This document shows positions 46,634 through 57,007 of a stretch of 64,000 bases of DNA, one piece after another. The DNA lies in the NCBI GenBank assembly GCA_017940385.1, contig JAGAYS010000009.1:62001-126000 (forward strand), read 5' to 3'. Position 1 is the first letter of the stretch. Every line of letters begins with the position of its first letter. Made by a program: the position numbers and the translations under genes. The notes under the pieces are model-generated. The model was not told the DNA's origin, did not search any database, and saw nothing but the letters and a program-made list of their open reading frames with translations. This stretch comes from Ruminobacter sp. (lineage in GTDB: Bacteria > Pseudomonadota > Gammaproteobacteria > Enterobacterales > Succinivibrionaceae).

Positions 46634-48820
46634 ATGAACAAATTTTTGTTATCAACTCTGGCTCTGGCAGTTTCTGTCGGAGTTTACGGCTGTAACAGCG
46701 ACAATTCTGTAGGTCAGGGCCCTGTTGCAAAACAGGTTAAGGAACAGGCGACTTTAACAGGTAAGCTTGACAATAAGCCTGTATATATCTATGTAGATGG
46801 TGTAAATGCAGGTTCTTCTAGTGAATTTAAACTTCATGAGAAGAATAATGTTTATAAGGCATCTGTTGCACTTGAAAAAGGTACCTATAAGATTAAGCTC
46901 GGTGATGCAGGTTTAACCTGTGGCACCACTTTCGGTCCTGATGCTGATACAAAGATTACCTTTGGTACCGCAACACAAATGTCAAACTGTGCAAAGGGAG
47001 AATTCGAACTTAGGGTTCTGCTTCCAAGCACTTATGATTTTACTCTTAACTACACCAAGGACACTCCTACTTTAAGTATCTTAAGAGGTACAAGAAAGGT
47101 TGAGGTTAAGCGTCAGCCTCCTGCCGTGGATTGTGACAAGTGGAATGGTGGACCTGTTACTGCCAACGTTTCTAAGGCGTGGAAGAACGGAACCAAGATC
47201 AGAGATGCTTATACCGGACAGACTGCGGTTGTTAAGAACGGAAAGGTTACAATGACACCTGGTGCTTCAAGTGAAGGTATTCTTCTTCTTGAAGAAGCTA
47301 AAGACATAACCACTCCGGCATTCAGCTGGGATAATGCCAATGTTTACTTTATGCTGACCGACCGTTTTAATAACGGTGATAAGTCCAATGACCACTCATA
47401 TGGCAGAAAGTTTGACGGTGAGGACGAAATCGGTACATGGCATGGCGGTGACTTCAGGGGAATAACTCAAAAGCTTGATTATCTTAAGAAGCTCGGTGTT
47501 AATGCTATCTGGGTAACTCCTATTGTCGAACAGTCCCACGGTTTCATCGGCGGCGGTGTTGAACAGTCATTCCCGTTCTACGCTTATCACGGTTACTGGG
47601 CAATGGACTTCACCAAGATTGATAAGAACCTCGGATCTGAAGCCGATTTTCAGGAATTTATCGATGAAGCTCATAAGAGAGGCATAAGGGTTCTTGTTGA
47701 CGTTGTAATGAATCATGGCGGTCACGCAACTCTTAAGGACCTTCAGGATTTGAATCTTCCTGAACTCGTTAATAAGAAGGATCAGCTCCCTGATGATTAT
47801 TCAGATTTTAAGCCTGTTGGTATGTTTGGTACCTGGAGCAGTGTAAATGCCTTCATAAATACAAAGTCAAAGGATTGGAACAAGTGGTGGGGTCCTGATT
47901 GGGCCAGAGCCGGTTTACCTGGATATCCTGAACCAGGTGTCGGTGATGCCGACATGGCTGTAGGTGGTCTTCCTGACTTCCTTACCGAAAGCACCAAGAC
48001 TGTATCCCTTCCATATTTCTTAAAGAACAAGAAGGACACCAATGCAGTAGATTTACCTAATGCAACAATTGTGGATTATCTTGTGAGCTGGCATACCTAC
48101 TATGTCAGAAAATTTGGTGTGGACGGTTTCAGATGCGATACCGTAAAGCATGTTGATCCTATTGCATGGAAGAAGCTTAATGAGTCTGCAGTTAAGGCAT
48201 TAAAGGAATGGAAGGCGGAAAATCCTACCAAGAAGCTTGATGACTTACCTTTCTTTATGGTCGGTGAAGTATGGGATCACGGTGTAGCCAGAGATTTATG
48301 GTATGACAACGGATTCTCAAGCATTATCAATTTCGATTATCAGAAAGAATCAATGACCTATACCCAGTGTATGAAGACTGCCGATGATACTTACTCCAAG
48401 TACGCAAGAATGATTAGCAGTGATCCTGGATTTAATGCCATGTCTTATATTTCATCACACGATACAAAACTTTTCTTCGGTGATTATAAGGACTTTGCAC
48501 TTCAGAAGCGTGCTGCTAACAGCTTCATGATGCTTCCTGGTCAGGTTCAGATTTATTACGGTGATGAGTCAGGTCGTGATCTGATGAAGGATGGCGGTTA
48601 TATCGATCAGTCAGTACGTTCAGACATGAACTGGGGTGACCTCAGTAAACCTGAGTACAAGGAGCTTGTTGATCACTGGTCAATTCTCGGTAATTTCCGT
48701 CTGAATCATCCTTCAGTGGCAAGCGGTAAGCATACCACCATCTCCATGTCTCCGTATACATTCATGCGTAACAACGGCAAGGATAAAGTTGTTATCGTAT
48801 CAGCGGGCAGAAGAGGTTAG
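46634..48820 (+). CDS. malS: MalS-like alpha-amylase lipoprotein (GH13_19)
   Basis: 728 aa. A lipoprotein signal ends VYGC (Cys20), unlike soluble periplasmic E. coli MalS. After a ~160-residue N-terminal region comes TKIRDAYTGQTAVVKNGKV (about 190-210), a domain C piece placed before the catalytic barrel as in MalS. The chain ends with the other piece, FMRNNGKDKVVIVSAGRRG. The GH13 domain (about 230-700) has FMLTDRFNNGD, DVVMNHGG, Asp502 (GFRCDTVKH), Glu545 (FMVGEVWDHG) and Asp610 (SSHDTK). Expected role: releasing short maltodextrins from larger ones at the membrane. It stands alone between terminators, away from the main starch island. Confidence 0.88.
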   Translation: MNKFLLSTLALAVSVGVYGCNSDNSVGQGPVAKQVKEQATLTGKLDNKPVYIYVDGVNAGSSSEFKLHEKNNVYKASVALEKGTYKIKLGDAGLTCGTTFGPDADTKITFGTATQMSNCAKGEFELRVLLPSTYDFTLNYTKDTPTLSILRGTRKVEVKRQPPAVDCDKWNGGPVTANVSKAWKNGTKIRDAYTGQTAVVKNGKVTMTPGASSEGILLLEEAKDITTPAFSWDNANVYFMLTDRFNNGDKSNDHSYGRKFDGEDEIGTWHGGDFRGITQKLDYLKKLGVNAIWVTPIVEQSHGFIGGGVEQSFPFYAYHGYWAMDFTKIDKNLGSEADFQEFIDEAHKRGIRVLVDVVMNHGGHATLKDLQDLNLPELVNKKDQLPDDYSDFKPVGMFGTWSSVNAFINTKSKDWNKWWGPDWARAGLPGYPEPGVGDADMAVGGLPDFLTESTKTVSLPYFLKNKKDTNAVDLPNATIVDYLVSWHTYYVRKFGVDGFRCDTVKHVDPIAWKKLNESAVKALKEWKAENPTKKLDDLPFFMVGEVWDHGVARDLWYDNGFSSIINFDYQKESMTYTQCMKTADDTYSKYARMISSDPGFNAMSYISSHDTKLFFGDYKDFALQKRAANSFMMLPGQVQIYYGDESGRDLMKDGGYIDQSVRSDMNWGDLSKPEYKELVDHWSILGNFRLNHPSVASGKHTTISMSPYTFMRNNGKDKVVIVSAGRRG

Positions 48821-48857
48821 TCAGACCTTTCGCAGGCCTGTGAATAAGCCATAAACT

Positions 48858-48889
48858 AAAAGCTCTCCATTATTATGGAGAGCTTTTTT
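48858..48889. terminator. Bidirectional terminator between malS and ribA
   Basis: A 13-base perfect stem AAAAGCTCTCCAT / ATGGAGAGCTTTT with loop TATT has T runs on both strands. It serves the convergent genes malS (+) and ribA (-). Confidence 0.9.
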
Positions 48890-48992
48890 GTTAATCAGTT
48901 AGAGTTTCGCACTGATACACCGGAGCAGCACCTTTGCATTCATGTACGGATGTATTTAAATTCGATATGATGGCAAGAAAAAGTTTCCTTTA

Positions 48993-49631
48993 TCAGTTGT
49001 TGCCGTGGGTAAGCAGGTGACCCATTCTGTCTTCCTTGGTGTCCAGATAGTTCTCGTTATACTTGTTACGTCCCACTTCAATAGCTACCCGTTCCACAAC
49101 GTTGATGTTGTATTTTTTCATTTCCGCTACCTTAAGCGGGTTGTTAGTCATGAGTTTAATTGATTTGACTTTCAGATAGTTAAACATCTCGGCACATATT
49201 TCATAATGCCTTGCATCAGCCGGAAAACCCAGATGCAGATTTGCATCAACGGTATCAAGCCCTTTATCCTGAAGGTGATATGCCTTGATCTTATTAAAAA
49301 GACCTATGCCTCGGCCTTCCTGTCTTACGTACAGAAGAACGCCTCTCTTTTCCTTTGCAATCTGTTTCATTGCAGCTTCAAGCTGGAAACCGCAGTCGCA
49401 TTTAAGACTGAACATTGTGTCTCCGGTCAGACATTCTGAATGAATTCTGGCCAGTACAGGTTCATCGGTGGTTATGTCTCCCATGTAAACTGCTGCGTGT
49501 TCTTTATTCTGTTCGTCCTTAAAGGCGATAATATTAAATACTCCAAACGGGGTAGGCAGGTTTGCACTTTCCGTAGCATCAGTGATGTGGTATCCGGTCT
49601 GTTCCCTGATTGATTCGTTGTTTTCAGTCAT
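48993..49631 (-). CDS. ribA: GTP cyclohydrolase II RibA
   Basis: 212 aa. RibA opens GTP to the pyrimidine precursor of riboflavin. The zinc Cys set is in [20 protein letters not shown], and [19 protein letters not shown] plus LMTNNPLKV follow, all as in E. coli RibA (196 aa). A short N-terminal extension is present. It is not fused to RibB. It starts 11 bases after the stop of the membrane protein gene upstream, so the two may share a transcript. Confidence 0.96.
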   Translation of the reverse strand: MTENNESIREQTGYHITDATESANLPTPFGVFNIIAFKDEQNKEHAAVYMGDITTDEPVLARIHSECLTGDTMFSLKCDCGFQLEAAMKQIAKEKRGVLLYVRQEGRGIGLFNKIKAYHLQDKGLDTVDANLHLGFPADARHYEICAEMFNYLKVKSIKLMTNNPLKVAEMKKYNINVVERVAIEVGRNKYNENYLDTKEDRMGHLLTHGNN

Positions 49632-49642
49632 GGTCTCTTCTT

Positions 49643-51274
49643 TTATTTTGCTTCAAGATATTGCTGTATTTTTTCATGAACAGCACTCTGGTTTGACAAA
49701 TCATTACGCTGTTCTTCCGGCAGATTAGAATTTGAGGAATAAAGTTTTTCCAGTTTTGACAATATACCATAAAGTTTCGGATTTATACTGAACTGTTCTT
49801 TTTCTCTGAGATTGTCAATGCTCTCAGGAATCAGTGCCAGAATGTATGAATCATGTATGGTTTTGCTTGTTTTAATTGTTGTAAGCTCGTCATATTCAGT
49901 CTGTCTTACAAGCGGATTAAAGTAAGCCGGAGTTCTGTACGGGGTAGTTGATTCCGTGTCGTTTATTTCCTGTCTAATCAGAGGTAAGGAGGCTATTCCG
50001 GAAGCAGAGAAAATTATCGTCAGCAAAGGAATAATCCAGGCAAGCTGTCCAACAAGGAAGTTTGATTTTGTCTGATAGAAGACGGTTCTGTCTTCGTAGT
50101 CAACGTCAAAACACCAGCAGTATGAAACAAGTAAAAGAACCATCAGGTATGATTCTTCGAATATATTGGTGTATAGGCCGAAGATCAGTAACGGCATGAT
50201 GACACAGAAGGAACTTACGGTGTGAGTGTTTCTTGGTGAAAATTTAAAATAGTTTCTGTAGATCCATAACAGAGCCGTGAGTAAGGCAAGAAATCCGATG
50301 GCTCCGGATCCTATAATGACCCGGGATACGGTGCTGATGTCGGTTTTGAACGGGAGGAAAAGATCGTTGTTGACCAGATAATGCAGAATGGTGCTGTTTG
50401 CGGTATCGTATCCGGTTCCGATAACCAGATGCGGACTGATTATCTGGGCATAGGTGTCCATTGAATATTCAGCGAGGTTATGCGTGGTGCTGCTTATGCA
50501 CGATGAGCATGTTATAACCACTGACAGTATGGATATTACTAAAAGGCTGAACCCGAAAACTGTTTTCTGTCCCTGCTTTAAGATGACTATGCCTGAAATG
50601 AGCGTGGTCAGGAAGGCTGTTGAAATTGTCAGCACTGAGGAACATGTGGATAATTCCAGAACCAGCATTACGGCTATGGCTGCCGAAACAACATTGTTGA
50701 TTTTTCTTATTTTCCCGGATTCACAATCTGAAGAGGCCACAAATATAAGAGCCGTGAGCCCCCAGATGATTCCTGTCATATGATTTGCGGAAACGGAGAG
50801 ATATTCGCTGAAATCAGAATTGAAATGTACGAGTAGAAGTTCCAGTGCCGCTCCGGCAGGAATCAGCAGAATGAGCAGCTTTTTCAGATTAATGATCCTG
50901 TACAGCTGGTAGTAGGCAAAAAATGTCAATCCGAAAAAGAGTGCGCCTACTGCAGGTGTAAAGGAAGGATTGTTGTGAACGGCATAGTGATATATCGCAG
51001 GCACGGAAAATAAAACTGCTGTCAGGGACAGCATTTTGAAAGATGAATTCAGCGTAATTTCCTTGCGCGCGGCAACACTCCAGAATCCTAAAGCAATTAT
51101 GCATGAAGCAACTGCAAGGGTGAACAGATTGTTTGAACTGCCAAGCCCCAATGCCGAAGTAGAACCATCCAGCAGACTGACGTGTGAAAAGAACAGAAAA
51201 AATGTCGTTATCAGAGTAATGAACAGGAAATTAATGAGAGTCTTCTGCATTTTGTTTATCCGTGTATGCTTCAT
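49643..51274 (-). CDS. Polytopic membrane protein, possibly O-antigen ligase/polymerase-like
   Basis: 543 aa with about ten to eleven hydrophobic segments over the first 430 residues, then a polar C-terminal tail of about 110 residues. Features recalling Wzy/WaaL-type proteins are SANHMTG in the middle, and [20 protein letters not shown] in a large loop followed by a helix starting [10 protein letters not shown]. That assignment is weak. An in-frame ATG at 51250 ([10 protein letters not shown]) has GGA upstream and may be the true start. ribA follows closely. No other envelope-polysaccharide gene is nearby. Confidence 0.6.
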   Translation of the reverse strand: MKHTRINKMQKTLINFLFITLITTFFLFFSHVSLLDGSTSALGLGSSNNLFTLAVASCIIALGFWSVAARKEITLNSSFKMLSLTAVLFSVPAIYHYAVHNNPSFTPAVGALFFGLTFFAYYQLYRIINLKKLLILLIPAGAALELLLVHFNSDFSEYLSVSANHMTGIIWGLTALIFVASSDCESGKIRKINNVVSAAIAVMLVLELSTCSSVLTISTAFLTTLISGIVILKQGQKTVFGFSLLVISILSVVITCSSCISSTTHNLAEYSMDTYAQIISPHLVIGTGYDTANSTILHYLVNNDLFLPFKTDISTVSRVIIGSGAIGFLALLTALLWIYRNYFKFSPRNTHTVSSFCVIMPLLIFGLYTNIFEESYLMVLLLVSYCWCFDVDYEDRTVFYQTKSNFLVGQLAWIIPLLTIIFSASGIASLPLIRQEINDTESTTPYRTPAYFNPLVRQTEYDELTTIKTSKTIHDSYILALIPESIDNLREKEQFSINPKLYGILSKLEKLYSSNSNLPEEQRNDLSNQSAVHEKIQQYLEAK

Positions 51275-51596
51275 CGGCAGTTATGATTGATACATCTGGG
51301 CCGACTGGGCTTTCAGGTCCTTGCGCTATCTGAATTGTCGTAATCTAAGGTTGTATTTATTTATCATATGGTTAATAATCTATTACCATGCCGTAGATAA
51401 CCCTTTATTTTATCACAATGTGCGTATTATTTCGACTTTTGCGTTAAATATCATTCGTAATGACGGAAGGCCGCTGGAACATGTGATTGCAGGGGGCTCG
51501 GACGTAAGTATTAAGACAGACTGCCTGTTGAAGTGAATGTGAATGGATAAGGCTCAGAGGTTTTTATTTGAATTTGAGCCGTGAATAAGGTTTTGT
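51275..51596. other. Gene-free stretch before the acidic orphan
   Basis: About 320 bases with no convincing gene. A 71-codon open frame at 51321-51536 has no RBS or recognisable motif. TTTTATCACAATGTG (51410-51424) resembles the element seen before the amylases. GGCTCA/TGAGCC at 51552-51581 could form a weak hairpin near the start of the next gene. Confidence 0.4.
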
Positions 51597-52004
51597 ATGG
51601 AAAACAACGAAGTTTATGAACTGGATGACGCTGTCGTATCCAAAATGGTTTCAGATGCGTTCAACGTTATTCAGGAGTCAATCAGTGTTGATCTTGAGAA
51701 CGGCAACATAACGGAAGATGATATAGACTGTTTTAATAAGGCCGTTGAGGATGATTCCCTTTACCAGGGAGTGGTAAGGCCTCCGATGTATAACTGGGGG
51801 GAATTGGATGAAAGTCTTGAGGACCTGCTCAGTGATGAGCTTGAGGCCTATAACTTTGCCGAAATATACATGGCCAAACCGGGAGAAAACGGCAATGAAC
51901 ATGTATTTGCAGTGGTACTTCTTAAAGTAAATCAGCCGGACGATGAACAGGGATTTGCATGCCTTAAGTGGAATCCGGAAGGCTATGCCGAGATGTTGGA
52001 CTGA
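51597..52004 (+). CDS. Acidic protein of unknown function
   Basis: 135 aa, very acidic, with no signal peptide or membrane segment, so probably cytoplasmic. AAGG lies six bases before the ATG. The first half is helix-rich; the second half looks like alternating strands (FAEIYMAK, HVFAVVLLKV, GFACLKWNPEGY). I do not recognise a family. It stands alone between the divergent membrane protein gene and the convergent L,D-transpeptidase. Confidence 0.65.
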   Translation: MENNEVYELDDAVVSKMVSDAFNVIQESISVDLENGNITEDDIDCFNKAVEDDSLYQGVVRPPMYNWGELDESLEDLLSDELEAYNFAEIYMAKPGENGNEHVFAVVLLKVNQPDDEQGFACLKWNPEGYAEMLD

Positions 52005-52017
52005 GATTCCGTTCCTA

Positions 52018-52057
52018 ACCGGCCGTTTCCCTCCGCAGAATCGGGGTGCGGGCCGGT
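52018..52057. terminator. Possible hairpin between convergent genes
   Basis: ACCGGCC (52018-52024) pairs with GGCCGGT (52051-52057). No T run follows on either strand, so termination is uncertain. Confidence 0.35.
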
Positions 52058-52122
52058 ACAGGAATCCGGATGATGTCCGTGATTCCGTTTTATGCCGATG
52101 ATTTAAGCTCTTTTATCTCCGC

Positions 52123-52776
52123 TTACGGTCTGATTTCAATAACGGTTCCCGGAGATACCAGTTCTATGAATTCGTCCATATCATCGTTGAGAAGTGCTAT
52201 GCAGCCGTTTGTCCAATTTGAAGACTGCAGACCAGGTGTCGGATTATCCTTAACATACGGCTGTCCGTGAACCATAATCATTCCACCAGGTTTCTTTCCC
52301 ATGGATTTTGCATATTCTATGTCCGTCTTATTCGGATATGATATGTGGAATGACTTGTGGAATCTTGAATTCGGATTAATGTAGTCAAGAATATAGGTTC
52401 CTTCAGGGGTTTTTTTGTCTCCCTCAAAATGCTTGTGCCCCTTGGGATTTTCGCCAAGAGCTATGTAGTATGATTTGACGAGTTTTCCCTTGCGGTACAG
52501 AAAAAGCCTGTATGTTGATTTCTGAACCACCACCTTATCCACTGAATCATTTTTAAAAATGTACTGGGAGAAAGGTATTTTTGTTGTATTGAGTTTTGTG
52601 TAATCCGCGCGTTCATCGTATTCCGGTGTTTCCAGCAGGGCTTCGATAAAAACCGAAAAAGGAAGGTTTGTTCCCGCAGTTTGTGCATTTTCCGCACGAG
52701 CGTTCCCGGCAAGAGGGAAAAGAATAAGGTAAATAAGGGGCAGAGCAGTATATTTAAGTAATTTCATCGTAATCAT
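52123..52776 (-). CDS. L,D-transpeptidase (YkuD family, YafK-like)
   Basis: 217 aa. A signal peptide or N-terminal anchor (LPLIYLILFPLAGNARA) is followed by a YkuD domain (about 75-215). KVVVQKSTYRLFLYRKGKLV, LGENPKGHKHFEGDKKTPEG and FHKSFHISYPN are typical of the YafK-like branch. Catalytic residues are His in MIMVHGQ and Cys in NWTNGCIALLN. It acts on peptidoglycan stem peptides in the periplasm, either cross-linking or detaching Braun-type links; which one cannot be told from sequence. A second in-frame ATG lies three codons in. Confidence 0.88.
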   Translation of the reverse strand: MITMKLLKYTALPLIYLILFPLAGNARAENAQTAGTNLPFSVFIEALLETPEYDERADYTKLNTTKIPFSQYIFKNDSVDKVVVQKSTYRLFLYRKGKLVKSYYIALGENPKGHKHFEGDKKTPEGTYILDYINPNSRFHKSFHISYPNKTDIEYAKSMGKKPGGMIMVHGQPYVKDNPTPGLQSSNWTNGCIALLNDDMDEFIELVSPGTVIEIRP

Positions 52777-52954
52777 TGCGGTATCAGTAACATAGTCCTG
52801 TGGAGAGGTGCTTAATTATATTCTCTTTTTTGTTTTTTTTAAGGTTATTTTAATACTTTCCGCACGGCCGTTTCATGTCCTCAGCCGTCAGTTTGTGGAG
52901 AATAATGGTTATTCTTAGAGTATAATATTACAGTTTACGGAGAGTTATTCTGAT

Positions 52955-55270
52955 ATGGATGAGAAAAAAATGAGCTATGAGGGAGTTGAACAGCTCCCGT
53001 TGGAAAATTTTACGGAGTCCGCATATCTTAACTATGCCATGGCCGTTATCAGGGATCGTGCACTGCCACACATAAGTGACGGATTAAAGCCGGTGCAGAG
53101 ACGTATTATTTACGCCATGGATCGTCTCGGACTCAGCGCCACATCCAAGTTTATGAAGTCGGCAAGAACCGTGGGTGATGTTTTGGGTAAGTATCATCCG
53201 CACGGTGATTCATCCTGTTACGGAGCCATGGTTCTCATGGCACAGGATTTTTCATACCGCTATCCGCTCGTGGACGGCCAGGGAAACTGGGGTCATCCGG
53301 ACGAGCCTAATTCTTTTGCGGCCATGCGTTACACTGAATCCAGACTCTCAAAATTTTCAGAGGTTCTGCTTTCCGAACTGGGACTCGGGTGTACAGAATA
53401 TGTGTCAAATTTTGACGGTTCCATGCAGGAACCGAAGTATCTTCCGGCCAGACTTCCTCATATTCTCCTAAACGGTACTTCAGGTATTGCCGTAGGTATG
53501 GCTACCAATATTCCTCCCCATAACGTAAATGAAGTCACGGCAGCCTGTATTCACATGCTGGAGAATCCTAAAGCCACTGTAGATGACCTCATGCAGTTTA
53601 TTAAAGGGCCGGATTATCCGACTGAAGCAGAAATTATTTCCTCACCTTCAGAAATTAAAAAGATTTATGAGACCGGGCGCGGCACGGTCAGAATGAGAGC
53701 CGTTTACAGGGTGGAAAAAGGGGAGATTATCATAACCGCACTGCCTTATCAGACCAGAGGTGCTGATATAGTTCAGAAAATTGCGGAGCTTATGAATGCC
53801 AAAAAGCTGCCTATGCTCAGCAATATCCGTGATGAAACATCAGATACGTGCAGAATCGTTTTGGTGCCTAAGTCAAACAGGGTTGATGTGGATAAGATGA
53901 TGTCTCATCTGTTTGCCCTGCCTAAACTGGATCTTGAAAAGACCTATGCCATAAACATTAATATTCTCGGTCTGAACGGCAATCCTGCAGTAAAGACACT
54001 GCCGGAAATCCTGAGCGAATGGCTTGAATTCAGATGCGACACCGTAAGACGCCGCATAACTACCAGGCTTGATAAGATAAATGTCAGACTGCATCTTATT
54101 GACGGGCTGCTGATTGCATTCCTGAACATTGATGAGGTTATACGCATCATCAGGGAAGAGGATAAGCCGAAACAGATTCTGATGGAAAGGTTTAATCTGT
54201 CAGATACGCAGGCGGAATACATACTGGAAACAAAACTCCGTCAGCTGGCCAGAATTTCCGAAATGGCACTTGTCGGGGAAAAGGAAGATTTGGAAAAACA
54301 GAAGAACGAACTCAATGCTCTGCTGTCTTCTCCCGCGAAATTTAAGAATCTTATCAAGAAGGAACTGAAAGCAACTGCCGCTGAGTATGGTGATGAGCGC
54401 AGAAGTCCTATTGTTCAGAGAGAGGTTGCTCAGGTTATTTCTGAAAGGGATCTGACGCCTGCCGAGCCGGTTACCGTCGTTCTTTCAAAAATGGGATGGA
54501 TCAGGGCTGCCAAGGGATATCTGGATAATCCTGAATCTCTGTCATACAAACAGGGGGATGAATATCTTGATTCCGTGTTCTGCAAGTCAAACATGCCTGC
54601 CGTATTTCTTTCAAGCAAAGGGAAGGCCTATACCCTTGACGTAAGCGCCATGCCTTCGGCCCGCGGCCAGGGTGAGCCGCTTACCAGCAAGCTTGGACTT
54701 GAGGCCGGTGAAACCGTTGAAACTGTAATAAGCTCATCGGAAAGCGACTTTTATCTCATCGGTACTGATGCGGGGTACGGTTTCGTATGCACATTTGCCG
54801 ACATGCTGAGTTATACCATGAACGGCAAGAGTTTTATAAATCTTACCGAAAATGCCAGGGTTCTGAAACCTGTCCGCATAGATAACCTTGACAATTCACT
54901 CTGTCTTATTGTTTCAAATATCGGTAAGATGCTGGTGTTTAAGGTCAGTGAGCTTCCCCGTCTTTCAAAAGGCAAGGGAAACAGAATGATTAACATTCCT
55001 ACCGAAAGAGCCCAGTCCAGAGAAGAGTATGTGGTGGCATATACTGTTCTTACTCCGGATGATTCCGCGGTGATACATGCCGGAAAGCGTCATTTGACTG
55101 TTACTCCGTCAGAGATAGACACGTACCAGAATACCAGGGGACGCAGGGGAATTACTCTTCCGAGAGGCCTGCAGAAGGTGAGCTACATTGAGAAGATTCA
55201 GACAAAAAATCAGACTGAATCCGAACCACAGAAATCACCTGATGATATCGTAAAAGATTCAAATATTTAA
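52955..55270 (+). CDS. parC: DNA topoisomerase IV subunit A ParC
   Basis: 771 aa (E. coli 752). It has the type IIA N-terminal domain with [20 protein letters not shown], catalytic Tyr126 in [11 protein letters not shown] and six-bladed C-terminal repeats. ParC with ParE decatenates chromosomes. The quinolone-resistance region reads [13 protein letters not shown]: Ser86 (E. coli Ser80) is kept, but Gly90 stands where E. coli has Glu84. parE is not adjacent. plsC follows by 18 bases, as in E. coli. Confidence 0.95.
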   Translation: MDEKKMSYEGVEQLPLENFTESAYLNYAMAVIRDRALPHISDGLKPVQRRIIYAMDRLGLSATSKFMKSARTVGDVLGKYHPHGDSSCYGAMVLMAQDFSYRYPLVDGQGNWGHPDEPNSFAAMRYTESRLSKFSEVLLSELGLGCTEYVSNFDGSMQEPKYLPARLPHILLNGTSGIAVGMATNIPPHNVNEVTAACIHMLENPKATVDDLMQFIKGPDYPTEAEIISSPSEIKKIYETGRGTVRMRAVYRVEKGEIIITALPYQTRGADIVQKIAELMNAKKLPMLSNIRDETSDTCRIVLVPKSNRVDVDKMMSHLFALPKLDLEKTYAININILGLNGNPAVKTLPEILSEWLEFRCDTVRRRITTRLDKINVRLHLIDGLLIAFLNIDEVIRIIREEDKPKQILMERFNLSDTQAEYILETKLRQLARISEMALVGEKEDLEKQKNELNALLSSPAKFKNLIKKELKATAAEYGDERRSPIVQREVAQVISERDLTPAEPVTVVLSKMGWIRAAKGYLDNPESLSYKQGDEYLDSVFCKSNMPAVFLSSKGKAYTLDVSAMPSARGQGEPLTSKLGLEAGETVETVISSSESDFYLIGTDAGYGFVCTFADMLSYTMNGKSFINLTENARVLKPVRIDNLDNSLCLIVSNIGKMLVFKVSELPRLSKGKGNRMINIPTERAQSREEYVVAYTVLTPDDSAVIHAGKRHLTVTPSEIDTYQNTRGRRGITLPRGLQKVSYIEKIQTKNQTESEPQKSPDDIVKDSNI

Positions 55271-55288
55271 TAACCACAGGAAAAAAAG

Positions 55289-56050
55289 ATGATTTTAGTA
55301 TTTCGTGTTGTTTTGCTAATCATACTGGCAATTTTATGGCTGATTTTTGGCCTTACCGTATGTATTTTCAGACCGTTTCACAAAGGCAACATATACTGCC
55401 TGACCCAGATGTTAAGATGCGGAAGATGGGCCATCGGCGTTAAGGTTGACAGCAGAATCGACGTTAAGGCCATCCGTGAGCAGATGCCTGCGGTAATGGT
55501 CGGCAACCACCAGTTTAACTGGGACATTATAGTCATGGCGGACGTCCCGCAGCCGGGAACGGCATGCATCGGTAAAAAGAGTCTTATGTTCGCACCAATT
55601 TTCGGGCTGCTGTTTTTTCTTACCGGAAACATCTTTATTGAAAGAGACAAGTCCTCAAAAGCCGGAAATGAGATTCTGAAGATTGTTGACGTTATTAAGA
55701 AGAAAAAGAAATCAATTTGGATTTTCCCTGAAGGCCACCGTTCAAAGGGGCATGGGGTACAGACATTTAAAAACGGTGCCGTGAATATCGCAAGTCAGGC
55801 TGATGTTAAGATTCTTCCGTTTGCCATTTCCTCATACAAGATTGATCTGAACAGATGGGATAACGGCAGGGTAATTGTCAGATCACTGCCTCCGGTGTCA
55901 GTTGCCGGTCTTGACAGAAAGGGACTGAAGGAAACCACCCGTCAGCTCCATGATTCAATCAGTGCCTGCATAGATGAGATGGATCGTGAAACGGGGTTCA
56001 AAAGGGAACAGACCGTAAATGGTACTGAATCTGACGGAAAGGCGGAGTAA
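55289..56050 (+). CDS. plsC: 1-acyl-sn-glycerol-3-phosphate acyltransferase PlsC
   Basis: 253 aa (E. coli 245). It makes phosphatidic acid at the inner membrane. An N-terminal hydrophobic helix is followed by the HX4D catalytic motif in NHQFNWD and the acceptor motif FPEGHRSKGHGVQTFKNGA. The usual FPEGTRS Thr is His here. RBS AGGA precedes the ATG. It follows parC with short spacing, and yggT follows after about 60 bases. Confidence 0.93.
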   Translation: MILVFRVVLLIILAILWLIFGLTVCIFRPFHKGNIYCLTQMLRCGRWAIGVKVDSRIDVKAIREQMPAVMVGNHQFNWDIIVMADVPQPGTACIGKKSLMFAPIFGLLFFLTGNIFIERDKSSKAGNEILKIVDVIKKKKKSIWIFPEGHRSKGHGVQTFKNGAVNIASQADVKILPFAISSYKIDLNRWDNGRVIVRSLPPVSVAGLDRKGLKETTRQLHDSISACIDEMDRETGFKREQTVNGTESDGKAE

Positions 56051-56111
56051 AACTTTTTTCGTCACCTGCTTTATTTTCAAGCAGTAGGACCGATATTTTT
56101 TAAGGAACAAT

Positions 56112-56666
56112 ATGCTTACACTTTTGTTTTCGATGCCTCTGGTTTTTTTGGTTTACATACCGGGGATGATATTTTTTCTGCGATTCCTGATGGAATATGC
56201 GGGAGTGGATTTTTATCATCCGTTCAGTCAGCTGATTTTTAAGATTACCGCTCCGTTTCTAAAGGTTTTCAACAACCTGCATATCGGAAACATTAACGTT
56301 GCTGCACTGCTGAACATGATCCTGCTTTCCTACGTGCTGATATGCGTGTTTTTTATGAAAGGATTCAGTACTGAGGCAATGGCCGTGATGTTTGTCGGTA
56401 ATCTGTTTTTTGTGATATGGATGATTATGGAGCTCCTTATTATCCTTCTTATCATAACGGCGGTTCTCAGCTGGATTCCTTCGGCATACAGAACAAGTGT
56501 GTACTTTATGACGATGCTTAAACCGCTGACCGGGGTGTTTGACAGGTTTATTCCGAGAATCGGTTACATTTCCCTGTCTTTTCTTGTAGTCTTCCTGTTA
56601 ATGCAGTTTATTGACGGAACGGTAATGCCAAGACTGTTGTTCATGCTGATACAGAGGGGGCTGTAA
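56112..56666 (+). CDS. yggT: YggT family membrane protein
   Basis: 184 aa. It contains two copies of the YggT unit (about residues 15-95 and 100-180), each with hydrophobic helices and a motif such as YHPFSQLIFKITAPFLKVF and ILSWIP-type ends (AVLSWIPSAYRTSVYFMTML). Inner-membrane protein; in other bacteria linked to osmotic tolerance or septum placement, but the exact role is unknown. It stops directly before the GTG of yggU. Confidence 0.9.
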   Translation: MLTLLFSMPLVFLVYIPGMIFFLRFLMEYAGVDFYHPFSQLIFKITAPFLKVFNNLHIGNINVAALLNMILLSYVLICVFFMKGFSTEAMAVMFVGNLFFVIWMIMELLIILLIITAVLSWIPSAYRTSVYFMTMLKPLTGVFDRFIPRIGYISLSFLVVFLLMQFIDGTVMPRLLFMLIQRGL

Positions 56667-56960
56667 GTGAGTCCTCTGCAGGTAAAGGATGGGAAAGTGG
56701 TAATTAATGTCACCGTTGTTCCTAAGTCAAGCAGGGATGCCATAGTAGGTATTCTTGGCGATGCCGTCAAGGTTGCCGTAACGGCTCCTCCCGTTGACGG
56801 AAAGGCCAATGCCTACGTATGCAAATTTCTGGCTGGTGAGTTTAAAACAGCCAAGAGCAATGTTTCCATCATAAAAGGGGAAACCAGCAAGCATAAAACA
56901 ATAGAAATCCGAGAATACAGAAACATTCCTCCGATACTGAGAGAGTTTGTAAAAAGTTAA
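56667..56960 (+). CDS. yggU: YggU family protein (DUF167)
   Basis: 97 aa, starting at GTG immediately after the yggT stop. The family motif VVPKSSRDAIVG and APPVDGKANAYVCKFLA are complete. It is a small cytoplasmic protein of unknown function, nearly always beside yggT. AGAGGGGG upstream, inside yggT, serves as RBS. Confidence 0.92.
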   Translation: MSPLQVKDGKVVINVTVVPKSSRDAIVGILGDAVKVAVTAPPVDGKANAYVCKFLAGEFKTAKSNVSIIKGETSKHKTIEIREYRNIPPILREFVKS

Positions 56961-56999
56961 AAGGCCTGTCTCCAATTAATTTCAGGAAACAAGCCTTAA
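56959..56999 (-). terminator. Hairpin between yggU and proC
   Basis: On the minus strand AAGGCTTGT pairs imperfectly with ACAGGCCTT and TTTT follows, so it may end proC transcription. A 14-pair hairpin stands just beside it at 57008-57051. Confidence 0.5.
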
Positions 57000-57007
57000 A
57001 TTCTGTT

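Noticed and set aside
48760..48840. Frameshift truncating domain C of the MalS-like amylase
   Set aside because: The other frames after the stop show no domain C sequence, and E. coli MalS ends in the same place; the missing part is before the barrel.
51321..51536. 71-residue open frame
   Set aside because: No ribosome-binding site, no motif, and the composition looks like intergenic DNA.
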